Of a DNA stretch of 60,710 nucleotides, positions 1 through 7,842 are shown piece after piece; positions within the stretch are counted from its first letter, which is position 1, and the number at the start of each line of letters is the position of its first letter. The stretch spans positions 1 through 60,710 of the forward strand of contig NZ_FOHW01000034.1 of NCBI RefSeq assembly GCF_900111735.1. The letters run 5' to 3'. This DNA comes from Pseudomonas graminis. Lineage in GTDB: Bacteria > Pseudomonadota > Gammaproteobacteria > Pseudomonadales > Pseudomonadaceae. The notes below the pieces were generated by a model, which ran no database searches, had not been told where the DNA came from, and saw nothing but the letters and a program-made list of their open reading frames with translations. The translations under genes and the position numbers were made by a program.

Positions 1-868
1 GAGCCTTTCCGTTCGCCTTCAATCTCTTGGCGAACTCGCTCAGCACCTCATTGTGTTGAATTCCTACGATCGCGGGCATGTAAAGGCCGCCCCTGAGCCG
101 CGACGAGCCGGTTCGGCTAATGCGGGTTGCACCCACGTAACCTCCAGAACGGTCCTGTCTGGGCGATAATCCAGCGAAAGCAGAGAGCTTTTTCGGTCCC
201 TCGTAATCCAAAGGGTCACCCAGTTCCGCGAGGATCAGCGCAGCAGTTTTCTCGCCTATGCCATCAATAGAGGTCATCAACTCGCTCTTGCCGCGCAGGT
301 CAGGATCATCGTCGATGTGTTGCTTGATCGCTTTTTCGGTTTCGGTGATTTCTTCCGAGACATGAGCAATCACCGATTCGATCGACGTTACGACGTTCGG
401 GCTGGCAACTTCCAGGCGGTTTTTCTCCATCTGACGGATCTCGTTGAGATCTTCCAGACGGCGGACCAACGCCCTCAGACGGCGCCGCGACTGTGGCTCA
501 GGCACCCAAAGCCGCAGCTTGCGATGCTTCTGCATGGCGAAATCGGAGATGAGTTTGGCATCGGTTTTGTCAGTCTTGTTGCGTGACAACTCCGACTTGG
601 CATGAGCGGCGGTGGTGGCTGGGTTCGCGATATGAAGCCGATATCCCTTTTGAAAAAGGAAATCTGCCAGCGCTTCGTGGTAGTTACCCGTGGCCTCAAT
701 GACTATCAGCGCATCCGGTGTGGCGTGCTTCTGAAGCCAGGACTCAAACTCGGCAAACCCCTTGGCATCATTGCTCAACTTGCCCTTGGTGCGGTGCTTG
801 CCATTGTCCAACGGCGTCGCAACATCAAACGTATTCTTGGCCATGTCAACGCCAACGAATGCAGACAT
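1..868 (-). CDS. IS110-family transposase (DEDD recombinase), 3' end missing
   Basis: Reading leftward from the ATG at 866-868, 289 codons stay open to the window edge. An AAGGAG sits seven bases before the start. The N-terminal RuvC-like domain shows GVD (D8), IEATGNY (E58) and KTDKTDAK (D100, D103), the acidic set of the family. A helical middle part follows. The C-terminal Tnp_20-type domain has SIDGIGEKTA and the stretch GATRISRTGSSRLRGG, where the conserved serine of these enzymes lies. IS110 transposases usually have 310-340 residues, so about 30-50 are missing here. No frameshift or stop is visible, so the gene may be intact. These enzymes cut and rejoin DNA guided by a structured RNA made from the element itself, without conventional terminal repeats. 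Confidence 0.9.
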   Translation of the reverse strand, partial: MSAFVGVDMAKNTFDVATPLDNGKHRTKGKLSNDAKGFAEFESWLQKHATPDALIVIEATGNYHEALADFLFQKGYRLHIANPATTAAHAKSELSRNKTDKTDAKLISDFAMQKHRKLRLWVPEPQSRRRLRALVRRLEDLNEIRQMEKNRLEVASPNVVTSIESVIAHVSEEITETEKAIKQHIDDDPDLRGKSELMTSIDGIGEKTAALILAELGDPLDYEGPKKLSAFAGLSPRQDRSGGYVGATRISRTGSSRLRGGLYMPAIVGIQHNEVLSEFAKRLKANGKA

Positions 869-1102
869 GCTGTTCTCCTTTTCAACTGAAGATCAATCAT
901 CGCGTCACTCGGCTTCGACCTTGTAAATGCGAGCTCACAACGTGGCTCTAGATATCGTACGAGCTCAATGAGTGAGGTTGGAAAGGCGGAGAATGGATCT
1001 ACTTCGCAGGCTATAACGCCACTAGGAGCCGGTCGTCTTCACGCCTTTCCCTCGATGATCAGTCGAGAACTTTACCTTCTGTGAAGACAAAGTCGAGATA
1101 CA
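869..1102 (-). ncRNA. candidate bridge (seek) RNA leader of the IS110 element
   Basis: In the IS110 group the guide RNA is encoded in the non-coding end upstream of the transposase. This leader shows matching structure: an outer 8-bp inverted repeat GTCTTCAC (1035-1042) / GTGAAGAC (1081-1088) encloses an inner hairpin CTCGA (1051-1055) / TCGAG (1063-1067). Closer to the gene, CGAGCTC occurs at 930-936 and 960-966 around a 23-base interval and can pair with itself. Two such loops are what a target-binding and a donor-binding loop would look like. The assignment is by position and hand folding only; exact RNA ends are not known. Confidence 0.45.
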
Positions 1103-1199
1103 AGGAGCCGGCTTGCTGGCGAACGCGGTGGCTCTGAAACGGAGATGTCGACTGACACACCGGGTTCGCGACCGTCGTAACCTCCGATTGCTCCTACAG
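1103..1199. repeat. REP pair flanking the IS110 end
   Basis: A GGAGCCGGCTTGCTGGCGAA half starts at 1104 and the opposing half ends at 1199 with CTCCTACAG. The two halves belong to different REP subtypes, and the left half is cut at its outer edge by the insertion element. Confidence 0.7.
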
Positions 1200-1293
1200 T
1201 GGATTTGGGTCAGCACCGAGATCCACGTTTAACGCAAAATCTGATCGCTGTTGGATTTGGCCCAAACCCGACACCCGCGTTCGACACAAAACC

Positions 1294-1317
1294 TGTAGGA
1301 GCGCGCTTGCCCGCGAA
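1294..1317. repeat. single REP half-site
   Basis: One REP unit (TGTAGGAGCGCGCTTGCCCG followed by CGAA) lies about 100 bp before the next gene, with no matching inverted partner nearby. Confidence 0.7.
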
Positions 1318-1421
1318 GGGGTATCTCGGCCGATATGTTTACATCGGATGTACCTCGCCTCACAGGCCTCCGCATCTTAGCGGATGGCCCGCGTCAGTCC
1401 GAAGCCGAATAAGGAGCAACC

Positions 1422-2408
1422 ATGCGCACGCTTGTCTACAGCAGCCAGACCTACGACCGCGACAGCTTTCTTGGCGCGCAGATCGCGCCGGCCATCGAGC
1501 TGCACTTCCAGCCCGCGCGGTTGACACTGGACACGGTGGCGCTGGCCGATCAATACGAAGTGGTCTGTGCTTTCATCAACGACGACTTGAGCGCCCCGGT
1601 GCTGGAGCAACTGGCCGCAGGCGGAACACGACTCATCGCGCTGCGCTCGGCCGGTTTCAATCACGTCGACCTCGCCGTCGCCAGGCGATTGGACCTGAGC
1701 GTCGTGAGGGTTCCGGCCTACTCGCCCCATGCCGTCGCCGAACATGCGGTGGCGTTGATCCTCTCGCTGAATCGCCATCTGCACCGCGCCTACAACCGCA
1801 CCCGCGACGGCGATTTCAGCCTGCACGGCCTGACCGGTTTCGATCTGGTGGGCAAGACCGTCGGCGTGGTCGGCACCGGGCAGATCGGGGCCACGTTCGC
1901 GCGGATCATGGCGGGCTTCGGCTGCACACTGCTGGCCTACGATCCGTACCCCAACCCGCTGGTCGAAGCGCTGGGCGCCCGCTATCTGCCCCTCGACGAA
2001 CTGCTCGCCCAAGCGCAGATCATCAGCCTGCATTGCCCGCTCAATGATCACACGCGACACCTGATCAACCCGGATTCGCTGTCGCGCATGCAGCACGGCG
2101 CGATGCTGATCAATACCGGTCGCGGCGCGCTGGTGAACACGCCGGCGCTGATCGACGCACTCAAGAGCGGCCAGCTGGGCTACCTCGGGCTGGACGTTTA
2201 TGAAGAGGAAGCACAGCTGTTTTTCGAGGACCGCTCGGACCTGCCGCTGCAGGACGATGTGCTGGCGAGGCTGCTGACATTCCCCAACGTGGTGATCACC
2301 GCCCATCAGGCGTTTCTGACCAAAGAAGCCCTCGGCGCCATCGCCCAGACTACGCTGGATAACATCACTCACTGGGCGGCGGGTAGCCCGCAGAATCTGG
2401 TGCAGTGA
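1422..2408 (+). CDS. ldhA: D-2-hydroxyacid dehydrogenase, probable D-lactate dehydrogenase
   Basis: A 328-residue cytoplasmic NAD-dependent enzyme that interconverts pyruvate and D-lactate. The nucleotide-binding loop is GTGQIG (151-156). The catalytic trio of the family is visible as R234 (NTGRGAL), a glutamate in DVYEEEA (about 261-263) and H295 (ITAHQAF). Length and the ALRSAGFN segment fit the fermentative LdhA group rather than glycerate or phosphoglycerate dehydrogenases. The ATG has a good AAGGAG seven bases upstream. It stands alone between the REP region and a short hypothetical gene. A related 2-hydroxyacid substrate cannot be excluded from sequence. Confidence 0.85.
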   Translation: MRTLVYSSQTYDRDSFLGAQIAPAIELHFQPARLTLDTVALADQYEVVCAFINDDLSAPVLEQLAAGGTRLIALRSAGFNHVDLAVARRLDLSVVRVPAYSPHAVAEHAVALILSLNRHLHRAYNRTRDGDFSLHGLTGFDLVGKTVGVVGTGQIGATFARIMAGFGCTLLAYDPYPNPLVEALGARYLPLDELLAQAQIISLHCPLNDHTRHLINPDSLSRMQHGAMLINTGRGALVNTPALIDALKSGQLGYLGLDVYEEEAQLFFEDRSDLPLQDDVLARLLTFPNVVITAHQAFLTKEALGAIAQTTLDNITHWAAGSPQNLVQ

Positions 2409-2493
2409 ACGCGCGTGCTGCCGGTCACAGGGTCGTCGGCCGCGAGAATTCATCCTCTAAAGTGTTAGCATGCGCGCCTATTTGGAGACCCCC

Positions 2494-2931
2494 ATGGCCG
2501 AACACGATTTCCGTTACAGCATGCTCACCCCGCAACACACCCTGATCGAATGCCGCAGCCTGGCGGTCGGTCGCTACCAAGTCACCGGCAACGGCGGCTC
2601 GATCAAGCCCGACGATGTGCTGCTGGTCACCGTCAAGGGCAGCAAAGAGCTGTTCATGCGCCTGAACGTGGAAAAAGTCCGTCACCTGATCAACCCGACC
2701 GGTCAGTGGGTGGCCGTTGCCAACGGCCCGGCGTTCACCGAGCTGGCGATCCATCAGTGGAAAGTCAATTGCAACGACTGCGGCAAAGAGCGCGACATCG
2801 AGTTCATGGTCGACGGCAAGGACGGCAAAAAAGCCCTCAAACCTGCCGCCACCGCGCGCATCGAAGAGCTGGGCTGGAAGGTTGTCGGCGAAAACCACCT
2901 CTGCCCTGCCTGCGCGAAGAAAGCGGCATGA
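2494..2931 (+). CDS. conserved hypothetical protein with two CxxC motifs
   Basis: A soluble 145-residue protein I do not recognise by function. Two cysteine pairs, NCNDCG near residue 92 and LCPAC near the C-terminus, suggest a bound zinc or a redox pair. No signal peptide or membrane segment is seen. The start at 2494 is chosen because GGAG lies a few bases upstream; an ATG at 2470 in the same frame lacks one. Its TGA overlaps the ATG of the next gene, so the two are probably cotranslated. Confidence 0.7.
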   Translation: MAEHDFRYSMLTPQHTLIECRSLAVGRYQVTGNGGSIKPDDVLLVTVKGSKELFMRLNVEKVRHLINPTGQWVAVANGPAFTELAIHQWKVNCNDCGKERDIEFMVDGKDGKKALKPAATARIEELGWKVVGENHLCPACAKKAA

Positions 2932-3332
2932 AACCGCTTTTGCTGACGCTGCTGGCAGCCACGCTGCTGGCGGGCTGTGCGACCAAACCCTCGGCACTCA
3001 AGCAGGATCACGGCTACGTGCTGGAATGGATCGGTGAACGGCCGTTGATCGACAACAGCCACCTGACCATGACCCTGGGCAACGACGGCCGCGCCTACGG
3101 CAATGCCGGCTGCAATCACTGGTTCGCTCCGTATCAATTGCAGGGCGATGCGATCAGCTTCGGCCCGGTCGGCAGCACCCGAAAACAGTGCGCGCCGGCG
3201 CTGATGGAGCAGGAACATCGGTTCCTTGAGGCGATGGGCAACGTGCAGCGGTGGGATGTGTCGCCCATCGAGCAATTGCGGCTCTGGCCTGCCCAGGGCA
3301 AACCGTTGCGGTTCTGGCTGGAAGAGGACTGA
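2928..3332 (+). CDS. META/HslJ-like lipoprotein
   Basis: A 134-residue protein with a lipoprotein signal (lipobox LLAGC, Cys about residue 16). The mature part carries META-domain hallmarks: LTMTLGNDGRAYGNAGCN, then a FGPVGSTRKQCAPALMEQE stretch and a short C-terminal strand. META proteins such as HslJ are envelope proteins linked to stress or antibiotic tolerance, with no known enzyme activity. The start overlaps the previous stop as ATGA. It was found in the same frame as a longer open frame, but the lipoprotein signal fixes the real start. Confidence 0.8.
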   Translation: MKPLLLTLLAATLLAGCATKPSALKQDHGYVLEWIGERPLIDNSHLTMTLGNDGRAYGNAGCNHWFAPYQLQGDAISFGPVGSTRKQCAPALMEQEHRFLEAMGNVQRWDVSPIEQLRLWPAQGKPLRFWLEED

Positions 3333-3442
3333 ATGCAGTAGTCCACGGGCATCGCCATCCTGCGCATATAGCCGGATGCCGCAGGACGCTCATGCAGCCC
3401 GCGCTTTGGCCGATAGCCCTTACACCGTGTTCCCTAACATTG

Positions 3443-5416
3443 ATGCACGACTTGCCAGGCGTGCCCGAGAGTACGGATTGGACCCTTGGAGCCCACTTGA
3501 TCAGTATTTTGTCATCGCGCCTTGAGCGGGTTCGACGCTTTGCCCGCACTCGGCGGAGCAAACCGGCGCGCTATGCGGGCGCACTTCTGATAGTGATGCT
3601 GTGCTGCGCGCTTCGTTCGCTGCTTCCCTTCACAGCCCTGCCCTACCTGTTTTTCATTCCCGGATTGATGTTCATCGGCTTCTGCTTCGGGGTCGGGCCA
3701 TCCGCTTTTGGTTGCGTGCTCGCGGTTCTCACTGCGCAATATTTTTTCATCGGCGAAATCGGTTTCAACGACGGGTTTTCGACCTGGGCCAGCAGCGCGA
3801 GCTTCGCATTGGTGACCTTCGGCATGTCAGTCATCTGCGCATTGTTCCAGAAGAGCTTGAACGCGCTTTCCGATCTCAATGACCGTCTGGAGCTTGAGGT
3901 TGAGCGGCGCACCCTTGAGCGGGATGGCATCTGGAATGTCTCCCCCGACCTGATCTGCATGCTGTCCGAACGTGGCGAAGTCGTTGCGATGAATCCCTCC
4001 TGGCAAACCGAGACGGGACACGCGGAACATGCACTGAAAGACGGGGCATTTTTCAGCTTTATCTCTCCTTCGCAGTTGTCCGATGCCTTGCGCAGACTCA
4101 GCGAGCTGCCGGTAGCTGAGCTCGATAGCCAGGGCCCGCGCAGCAATGGGACGCCGTTGCATCTGAACTGGCGAATTGCACGTCGCGAGGGGCATTACTT
4201 CGCGGTAGCCCGAGACATCTCTCTGCAAAAAGAACGCGAGGAAGCGTTCGAAGAGGTCAGGTCACAATTACAGCAAAGTCAGAAAATGGAAGCGGTCGGT
4301 CAGCTGACCGGCGGTCTGGCCCATGACTTCAACAACCTGCTGACAGTGATCACCAGTAGCCTGGACATGCTCGAACAACGGCTTGCCCAAGGCAGGCACG
4401 CCGAACTTCAACGATACGTGGGTCTGGCCCGCAATGCCTCCGATCGCGCCGCCTCCCTCACCCATCGTCTGTTGGCCTATGCCAGGCGCCAGACACTGGC
4501 AAGTACGGTGATCGATCCGGCCTTATTGGTTCAGGAAATGGAGGACCTGATCAGCAGAACGCTGACCCCTCGTATAGCGCTGGAGGTACTGGCGGCCAAG
4601 GACGCGGTGCTGTGCTTTTGCGACGCGCACCAGTTGGAAAACGCGCTACTGAACCTGTGCATCAATGCGCGCGACGCCATGCCGCAAGGTGGCCGGCTAC
4701 AGATTGAGGTCACCGCTGTGCGCATCGAGCCGGCGCACGCAACCGGGACACTCAGCGCAGGTGGATATGCACGTTTCAGTGTCAGCGATACCGGCACAGG
4801 TATGCCGCGCAGCGTACTCGAGCGTGCATTCGATCCGTTCTTCACAACCAAGCCACTGGGTTCCGGCACTGGCCTGGGGCTTTCGATGGTCCACGGCTTT
4901 GCCCGACAATCATCCGGGGACGTCCAGATTGAGTCGCAGGTAGGTAAAGGCACGACGGTGAACCTGTTTCTGCCCTTGCATCAAGGTACGGCACCGGCTC
5001 CCGGCGTCGTCTCGCCAACTGCGGCCGAGGACAAGGCTCACACGCTGAGCGGCTCCATATTGGTGGTCGACGATGAGGACGCCATCCGCGATCTGATCAG
5101 CGAGACACTGTTGGACATGGGCTATCAGGTCGCCAAGGCGGCAACCGCTGCGCAGGCGCTACAGCAGCTAGAGCGACTGCCTGAGGTCAGCTTGCTCATC
5201 ACCGATATCGGTCTGGCGGGCGGCATGAGCGGCGATGAATTAGCCGTAGCCGCGCTGGATGCGCGACCCACGCTCAAGGTCTTGTTCATCTCCGGTTTCG
5301 CCGAAAACAGCATCCCTGCGATTGCCTTGAAAAGCGGCCAGACTGAATTGCTGCTCAAGCCTTTCGCGATGAAACATCTCAAGACGCTGACCCAGCAATT
5401 ACTGACGTCAGGCTGA
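3443..5416 (+). CDS. hybrid sensor histidine kinase with C-terminal receiver
   Basis: The N-terminus has several hydrophobic spans of DUF4118 type (LLPFTALPYLFFIPG, FGVGPSAFG). It is followed by a PAS-like domain (SPDLICMLSERGEVVAMNPS) and a coiled stretch. The HisKA motif GGLAHDFNN puts the phosphohistidine at H294. The ATPase domain shows NLCINARDAM, DTGTGMP, FTTKPLGSGTGLGL. A receiver follows with VVDDEDA, D588 in LLITDIG and LLKPF. The start is uncertain: 3443 is an ATG without a clear ribosome site, and an earlier ATG (3392) or a later non-ATG start is possible. The class with a fused receiver often works with a separate single-domain regulator; one exists at 12112 but linkage is not shown. 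Confidence 0.8.
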   Translation: MHDLPGVPESTDWTLGAHLISILSSRLERVRRFARTRRSKPARYAGALLIVMLCCALRSLLPFTALPYLFFIPGLMFIGFCFGVGPSAFGCVLAVLTAQYFFIGEIGFNDGFSTWASSASFALVTFGMSVICALFQKSLNALSDLNDRLELEVERRTLERDGIWNVSPDLICMLSERGEVVAMNPSWQTETGHAEHALKDGAFFSFISPSQLSDALRRLSELPVAELDSQGPRSNGTPLHLNWRIARREGHYFAVARDISLQKEREEAFEEVRSQLQQSQKMEAVGQLTGGLAHDFNNLLTVITSSLDMLEQRLAQGRHAELQRYVGLARNASDRAASLTHRLLAYARRQTLASTVIDPALLVQEMEDLISRTLTPRIALEVLAAKDAVLCFCDAHQLENALLNLCINARDAMPQGGRLQIEVTAVRIEPAHATGTLSAGGYARFSVSDTGTGMPRSVLERAFDPFFTTKPLGSGTGLGLSMVHGFARQSSGDVQIESQVGKGTTVNLFLPLHQGTAPAPGVVSPTAAEDKAHTLSGSILVVDDEDAIRDLISETLLDMGYQVAKAATAAQALQQLERLPEVSLLITDIGLAGGMSGDELAVAALDARPTLKVLFISGFAENSIPAIALKSGQTELLLKPFAMKHLKTLTQQLLTSG

Positions 5417-5445
5417 ACCCACTCACCTTTAGAGCCTGCGAGCAG

Positions 5446-6000
5446 TCATCGGGTCGCCGGCAATGGCTGGAACTCGCCGCGCTCCAGGTTTTGCACCCGG
5501 TTGCCCATGGCGTCTGTCGCGTTGAGATCCGCGCCTTTGGCTGCCAGAGCTTCAAGAACATCCTTGCGATGGAACAGCGCCGCGTACATGGCCGCCGTCT
5601 GACCGGCGTTATTGCGTTGGTCGGGTGCACAGTTAGAAGCGACCAGTTGCCGCGCGATGCTGAGTTCGCCTTTGAAGATCGCCCCCATCAATGCCGTGTT
5701 GCCCCGCAGATCCTTGGCGCAAGGATCTGCGCCAGCGTTCAGCAGTTGCGTCACGGCAGGTTGTTGGCCGTGATAAGCGGCAAGAATCAGCGCGGTATAG
5801 CCTTTTTCGTCCTGTACGTTCAGATCGAATTTGGCATTGATGAATTCGTTGAGCATGTCCTGGCGCCCCTCTCGGGCGGCCTGGAAAAACAGCTCCTTGA
5901 GTTGTGCCTGGGTATCGGCGGTGCTGCCGGTGTCTGACGGGCTGGCGTGGGCAAGGCCCGCCGCCAGACAGAGCAGCAACGCATGAAAGGTTCTGCGCAT
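5446..6000 (-). CDS. ankB: periplasmic ankyrin-repeat protein AnkB
   Basis: A 184-residue protein with a signal peptide (LLLCLAAGLAHASP). The mature protein is built of about four ankyrin repeats (KGYTALILAAYHGQ, RGNTALMGAIFKG, AGQTAAMYAALFHR). It lies 53 bp downstream of the catalase gene on the same strand, the arrangement of katB-ankB in P. aeruginosa, where AnkB supports full KatB activity in the periplasm. The same role is inferred here from synteny and domain type. Confidence 0.85.
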   Translation of the reverse strand: MRRTFHALLLCLAAGLAHASPSDTGSTADTQAQLKELFFQAAREGRQDMLNEFINAKFDLNVQDEKGYTALILAAYHGQQPAVTQLLNAGADPCAKDLRGNTALMGAIFKGELSIARQLVASNCAPDQRNNAGQTAAMYAALFHRKDVLEALAAKGADLNATDAMGNRVQNLERGEFQPLPATR

Positions 6001-6053
6001 GTGATGTCCTCCAGAAGCCCCGGCCCGCCGTGCAAGCGGGCCGAGGTGGTCGG

Positions 6054-7580
6054 TCAGTCTTTCAGTGCAGCGGCCAGTTGCTTGACCTTGCCCAGATCGC
6101 CATTGGCAACCTTGGTCACGCCGGTGCCGTACTCCGGATCCGCCTTGTAGAGGAACGACAGCATGATGTTCTTGCTTTCGGTATCGGTGGTCGCCAGGGA
6201 TTCACCAAAACTCTGGATCAGGTCCTTGCGGTCCTTCTCGCTGTAGGAACGGTACAAGTCGCCCGCCTGCTTGAAGTTTTGCTCTTTCTGGATCTTGGCC
6301 TGCTGCGTGCTGCCGGACAATGGCAGTTGGCTGTAGCGGGCTTCTTCAGCCGCCGGACGCGGATTCAACCGGCTCGGCTCGTAGTTCACGCCGGTGGTGG
6401 TGTGACCGGTATTGAGCGGGCCGTCCTGGTTGCCGTTGTTAACCTGGACCCGTGGCGCGTTGATGGGGAGGCTCAACACGTTAGGACCGACGCGATAGAG
6501 CTGCGTGTCCGCGTAGGAAAATACCCGGCCTTGCAGCAGGCGGTCTTCCGAAGGCTCGATACCCGGCACGACGTTGGCTGGCGCCATGGCGACCTGTTCG
6601 GTTTCCTGGAAGTAGTTATCCACGTTCTTGTTCAGGACCATCTGGCCGATTTTGCGCTCGGGAATATTGGGCCAGATTTTGGTGGCGTCCAGCGGGTCGA
6701 AGTCGAACTTCGCCAGGTCCTCAGGCTTGACCACCTGCACGTACAGGTCCCACTTCGGAAAGTCGCCCTTGTTGATCGCGCCAACCAAATCGTGGGTCAG
6801 GTGGCTGTAGTCCTTGGACTGCACTTCAGCGACCTGCTTGGGATCGAGGTTTTTCAGGCCCTGCAGGCTCTTCCAGTGAAACTTCACATAGTTGACTTCG
6901 CCTTTGGCGTTCACCAGTTTGTAGGCGTGTACGCCGTTGCCGTCCATGGTGCGATAGCTGGCGGGTGTGCCTTCGTTGGAGTACAGCAAGGTCAATGTGC
7001 GCGTGGCTTCCGGGACGTGGGAGAAGAAGTCGAAACGTCGGGAATCATCATCCAGGTTGGTGCGCGGGTCAGGCTTGAAGGCGTGGACCATGTCCGGGAA
7101 CTTGATCGCGTCGCGGATGAAGAACGTCGGGAAGTTATTCCCGACCAGGTCCCAGTTGCCGTCGGCCGTGTAGAACTTGGTGGCAAAGCCGCGGGGGTCA
7201 CGCAGGGTTTCAGGGGAGTGATTGCCGTGGACAACGGCGGAGAACCGCACGAACACCGGGATGTGCTCGCCTTTGCTGAAGACCTTGGCCTTGCTCAGGT
7301 CAGAGGCGTCGTCGGAAGCAACGAATTCACCATGTACGCCCGTACCGCGAGCATGCACGACACGCTCCGGAATGCGTTCACGGTCAAAGCGCTGGAGCTT
7401 TTGCAGCAGTTGCACATCTTGCAGGAGAACCGGGCCGTTTGGGCCAGCGGTCTGTGAGTTCTGGTTGTCGCCGACAGCGGCGCCGTTGTCGCGGGTCAGG
7501 GTGTCTGCGTAGGCTGCAGAACTGACCATCAGGCTCGCGCCAATCAGGCTGGCGGCAATATGGGAGCGGGAAAAGTACAT
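6054..7580 (-). CDS. katB: exported heme catalase KatB
   Basis: A 508-residue monofunctional catalase that destroys hydrogen peroxide. Residues 1-25 form a signal peptide ending AAYA, so the enzyme is periplasmic. The active-site region ERVVHARGTGVHGEF gives the distal histidine H76, and RVFSYADTQLYRVGPN carries the proximal heme-ligand tyrosine. The start at 7580 was chosen over a longer in-frame extension because it begins the signal peptide and is preceded by GAGAGAG. The gene leads an operon with ankB. A strong OxyR-like site 67-103 bp upstream suggests peroxide induction. Confidence 0.92.
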   Translation of the reverse strand: MYFSRSHIAASLIGASLMVSSAAYADTLTRDNGAAVGDNQNSQTAGPNGPVLLQDVQLLQKLQRFDRERIPERVVHARGTGVHGEFVASDDASDLSKAKVFSKGEHIPVFVRFSAVVHGNHSPETLRDPRGFATKFYTADGNWDLVGNNFPTFFIRDAIKFPDMVHAFKPDPRTNLDDDSRRFDFFSHVPEATRTLTLLYSNEGTPASYRTMDGNGVHAYKLVNAKGEVNYVKFHWKSLQGLKNLDPKQVAEVQSKDYSHLTHDLVGAINKGDFPKWDLYVQVVKPEDLAKFDFDPLDATKIWPNIPERKIGQMVLNKNVDNYFQETEQVAMAPANVVPGIEPSEDRLLQGRVFSYADTQLYRVGPNVLSLPINAPRVQVNNGNQDGPLNTGHTTTGVNYEPSRLNPRPAAEEARYSQLPLSGSTQQAKIQKEQNFKQAGDLYRSYSEKDRKDLIQSFGESLATTDTESKNIMLSFLYKADPEYGTGVTKVANGDLGKVKQLAAALKD

Positions 7581-7646
7581 CGCGGACTCTCTCTTTTTTT
7601 GGTGTTCTGAGAGTGAAAGCCTACGGCTAGAGCCCGCGAATGCTGA

Positions 7647-7683
7647 ATTGGTTCTGACTATGCGTTTGATAGGTTTAAAAATA
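7647..7683. promoter_or_regulatory. candidate OxyR operator of katB-ankB
   Basis: The 37-bp site fits the OxyR pattern ATAGnTnnnAnCTAT-N7-ATAGnT. Quarter sites read ATTG (7647), CTAT (7658-7661) and ATAG (7669-7672), with the conserved T after the first and third. The spacing between half-sites is exactly seven. Only the fourth quarter is degenerate (AATA in place of CTAT). Its distance to katB suits activation at a -35 region. Confidence 0.6.
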
Positions 7684-7842
7684 TTGACGGTCAACCGACG
7701 GGCATTACCCTCCTGCTCCGCAACAGCTGCTTGCCCACCGCCTGTCCTTTGAGCTCGACACAGTGACAGGTCGCGCTGGAAATCGTCACGACCATCGCCA
7801 GAAATTCCGGCGTTCATCACTGCAGCAGAGAATCGCCGCTAA

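Larger units (their letters stand above)
1..1102 (-). mobile_element. IS110-family insertion sequence, truncated by the window edge
   Basis: The element contains a DEDD transposase gene read leftward and about 230 bp of structured leader to its right. The right boundary is placed near 1102 because a canonical Pseudomonas REP (GGAGCCGGCTTGCTGGCGAA) starts abruptly at 1104, where the usual TGTG/TGTA lead-in is replaced by element sequence. REP targeting is known for some Pseudomonas IS110 elements (ISPpu9/ISPpu10 type). The other end lies outside the window, so completeness cannot be judged. Confidence 0.7.

Noticed and set aside
1377..2453. 358-residue frame antisense to ldhA
   Set aside because: ldhA has full catalytic motifs and a ribosome site; the antisense frame has neither.
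5904..7457. 517-residue frame antisense to katB
   Set aside because: It mirrors the catalase gene and has no protein-like features; katB is certain.
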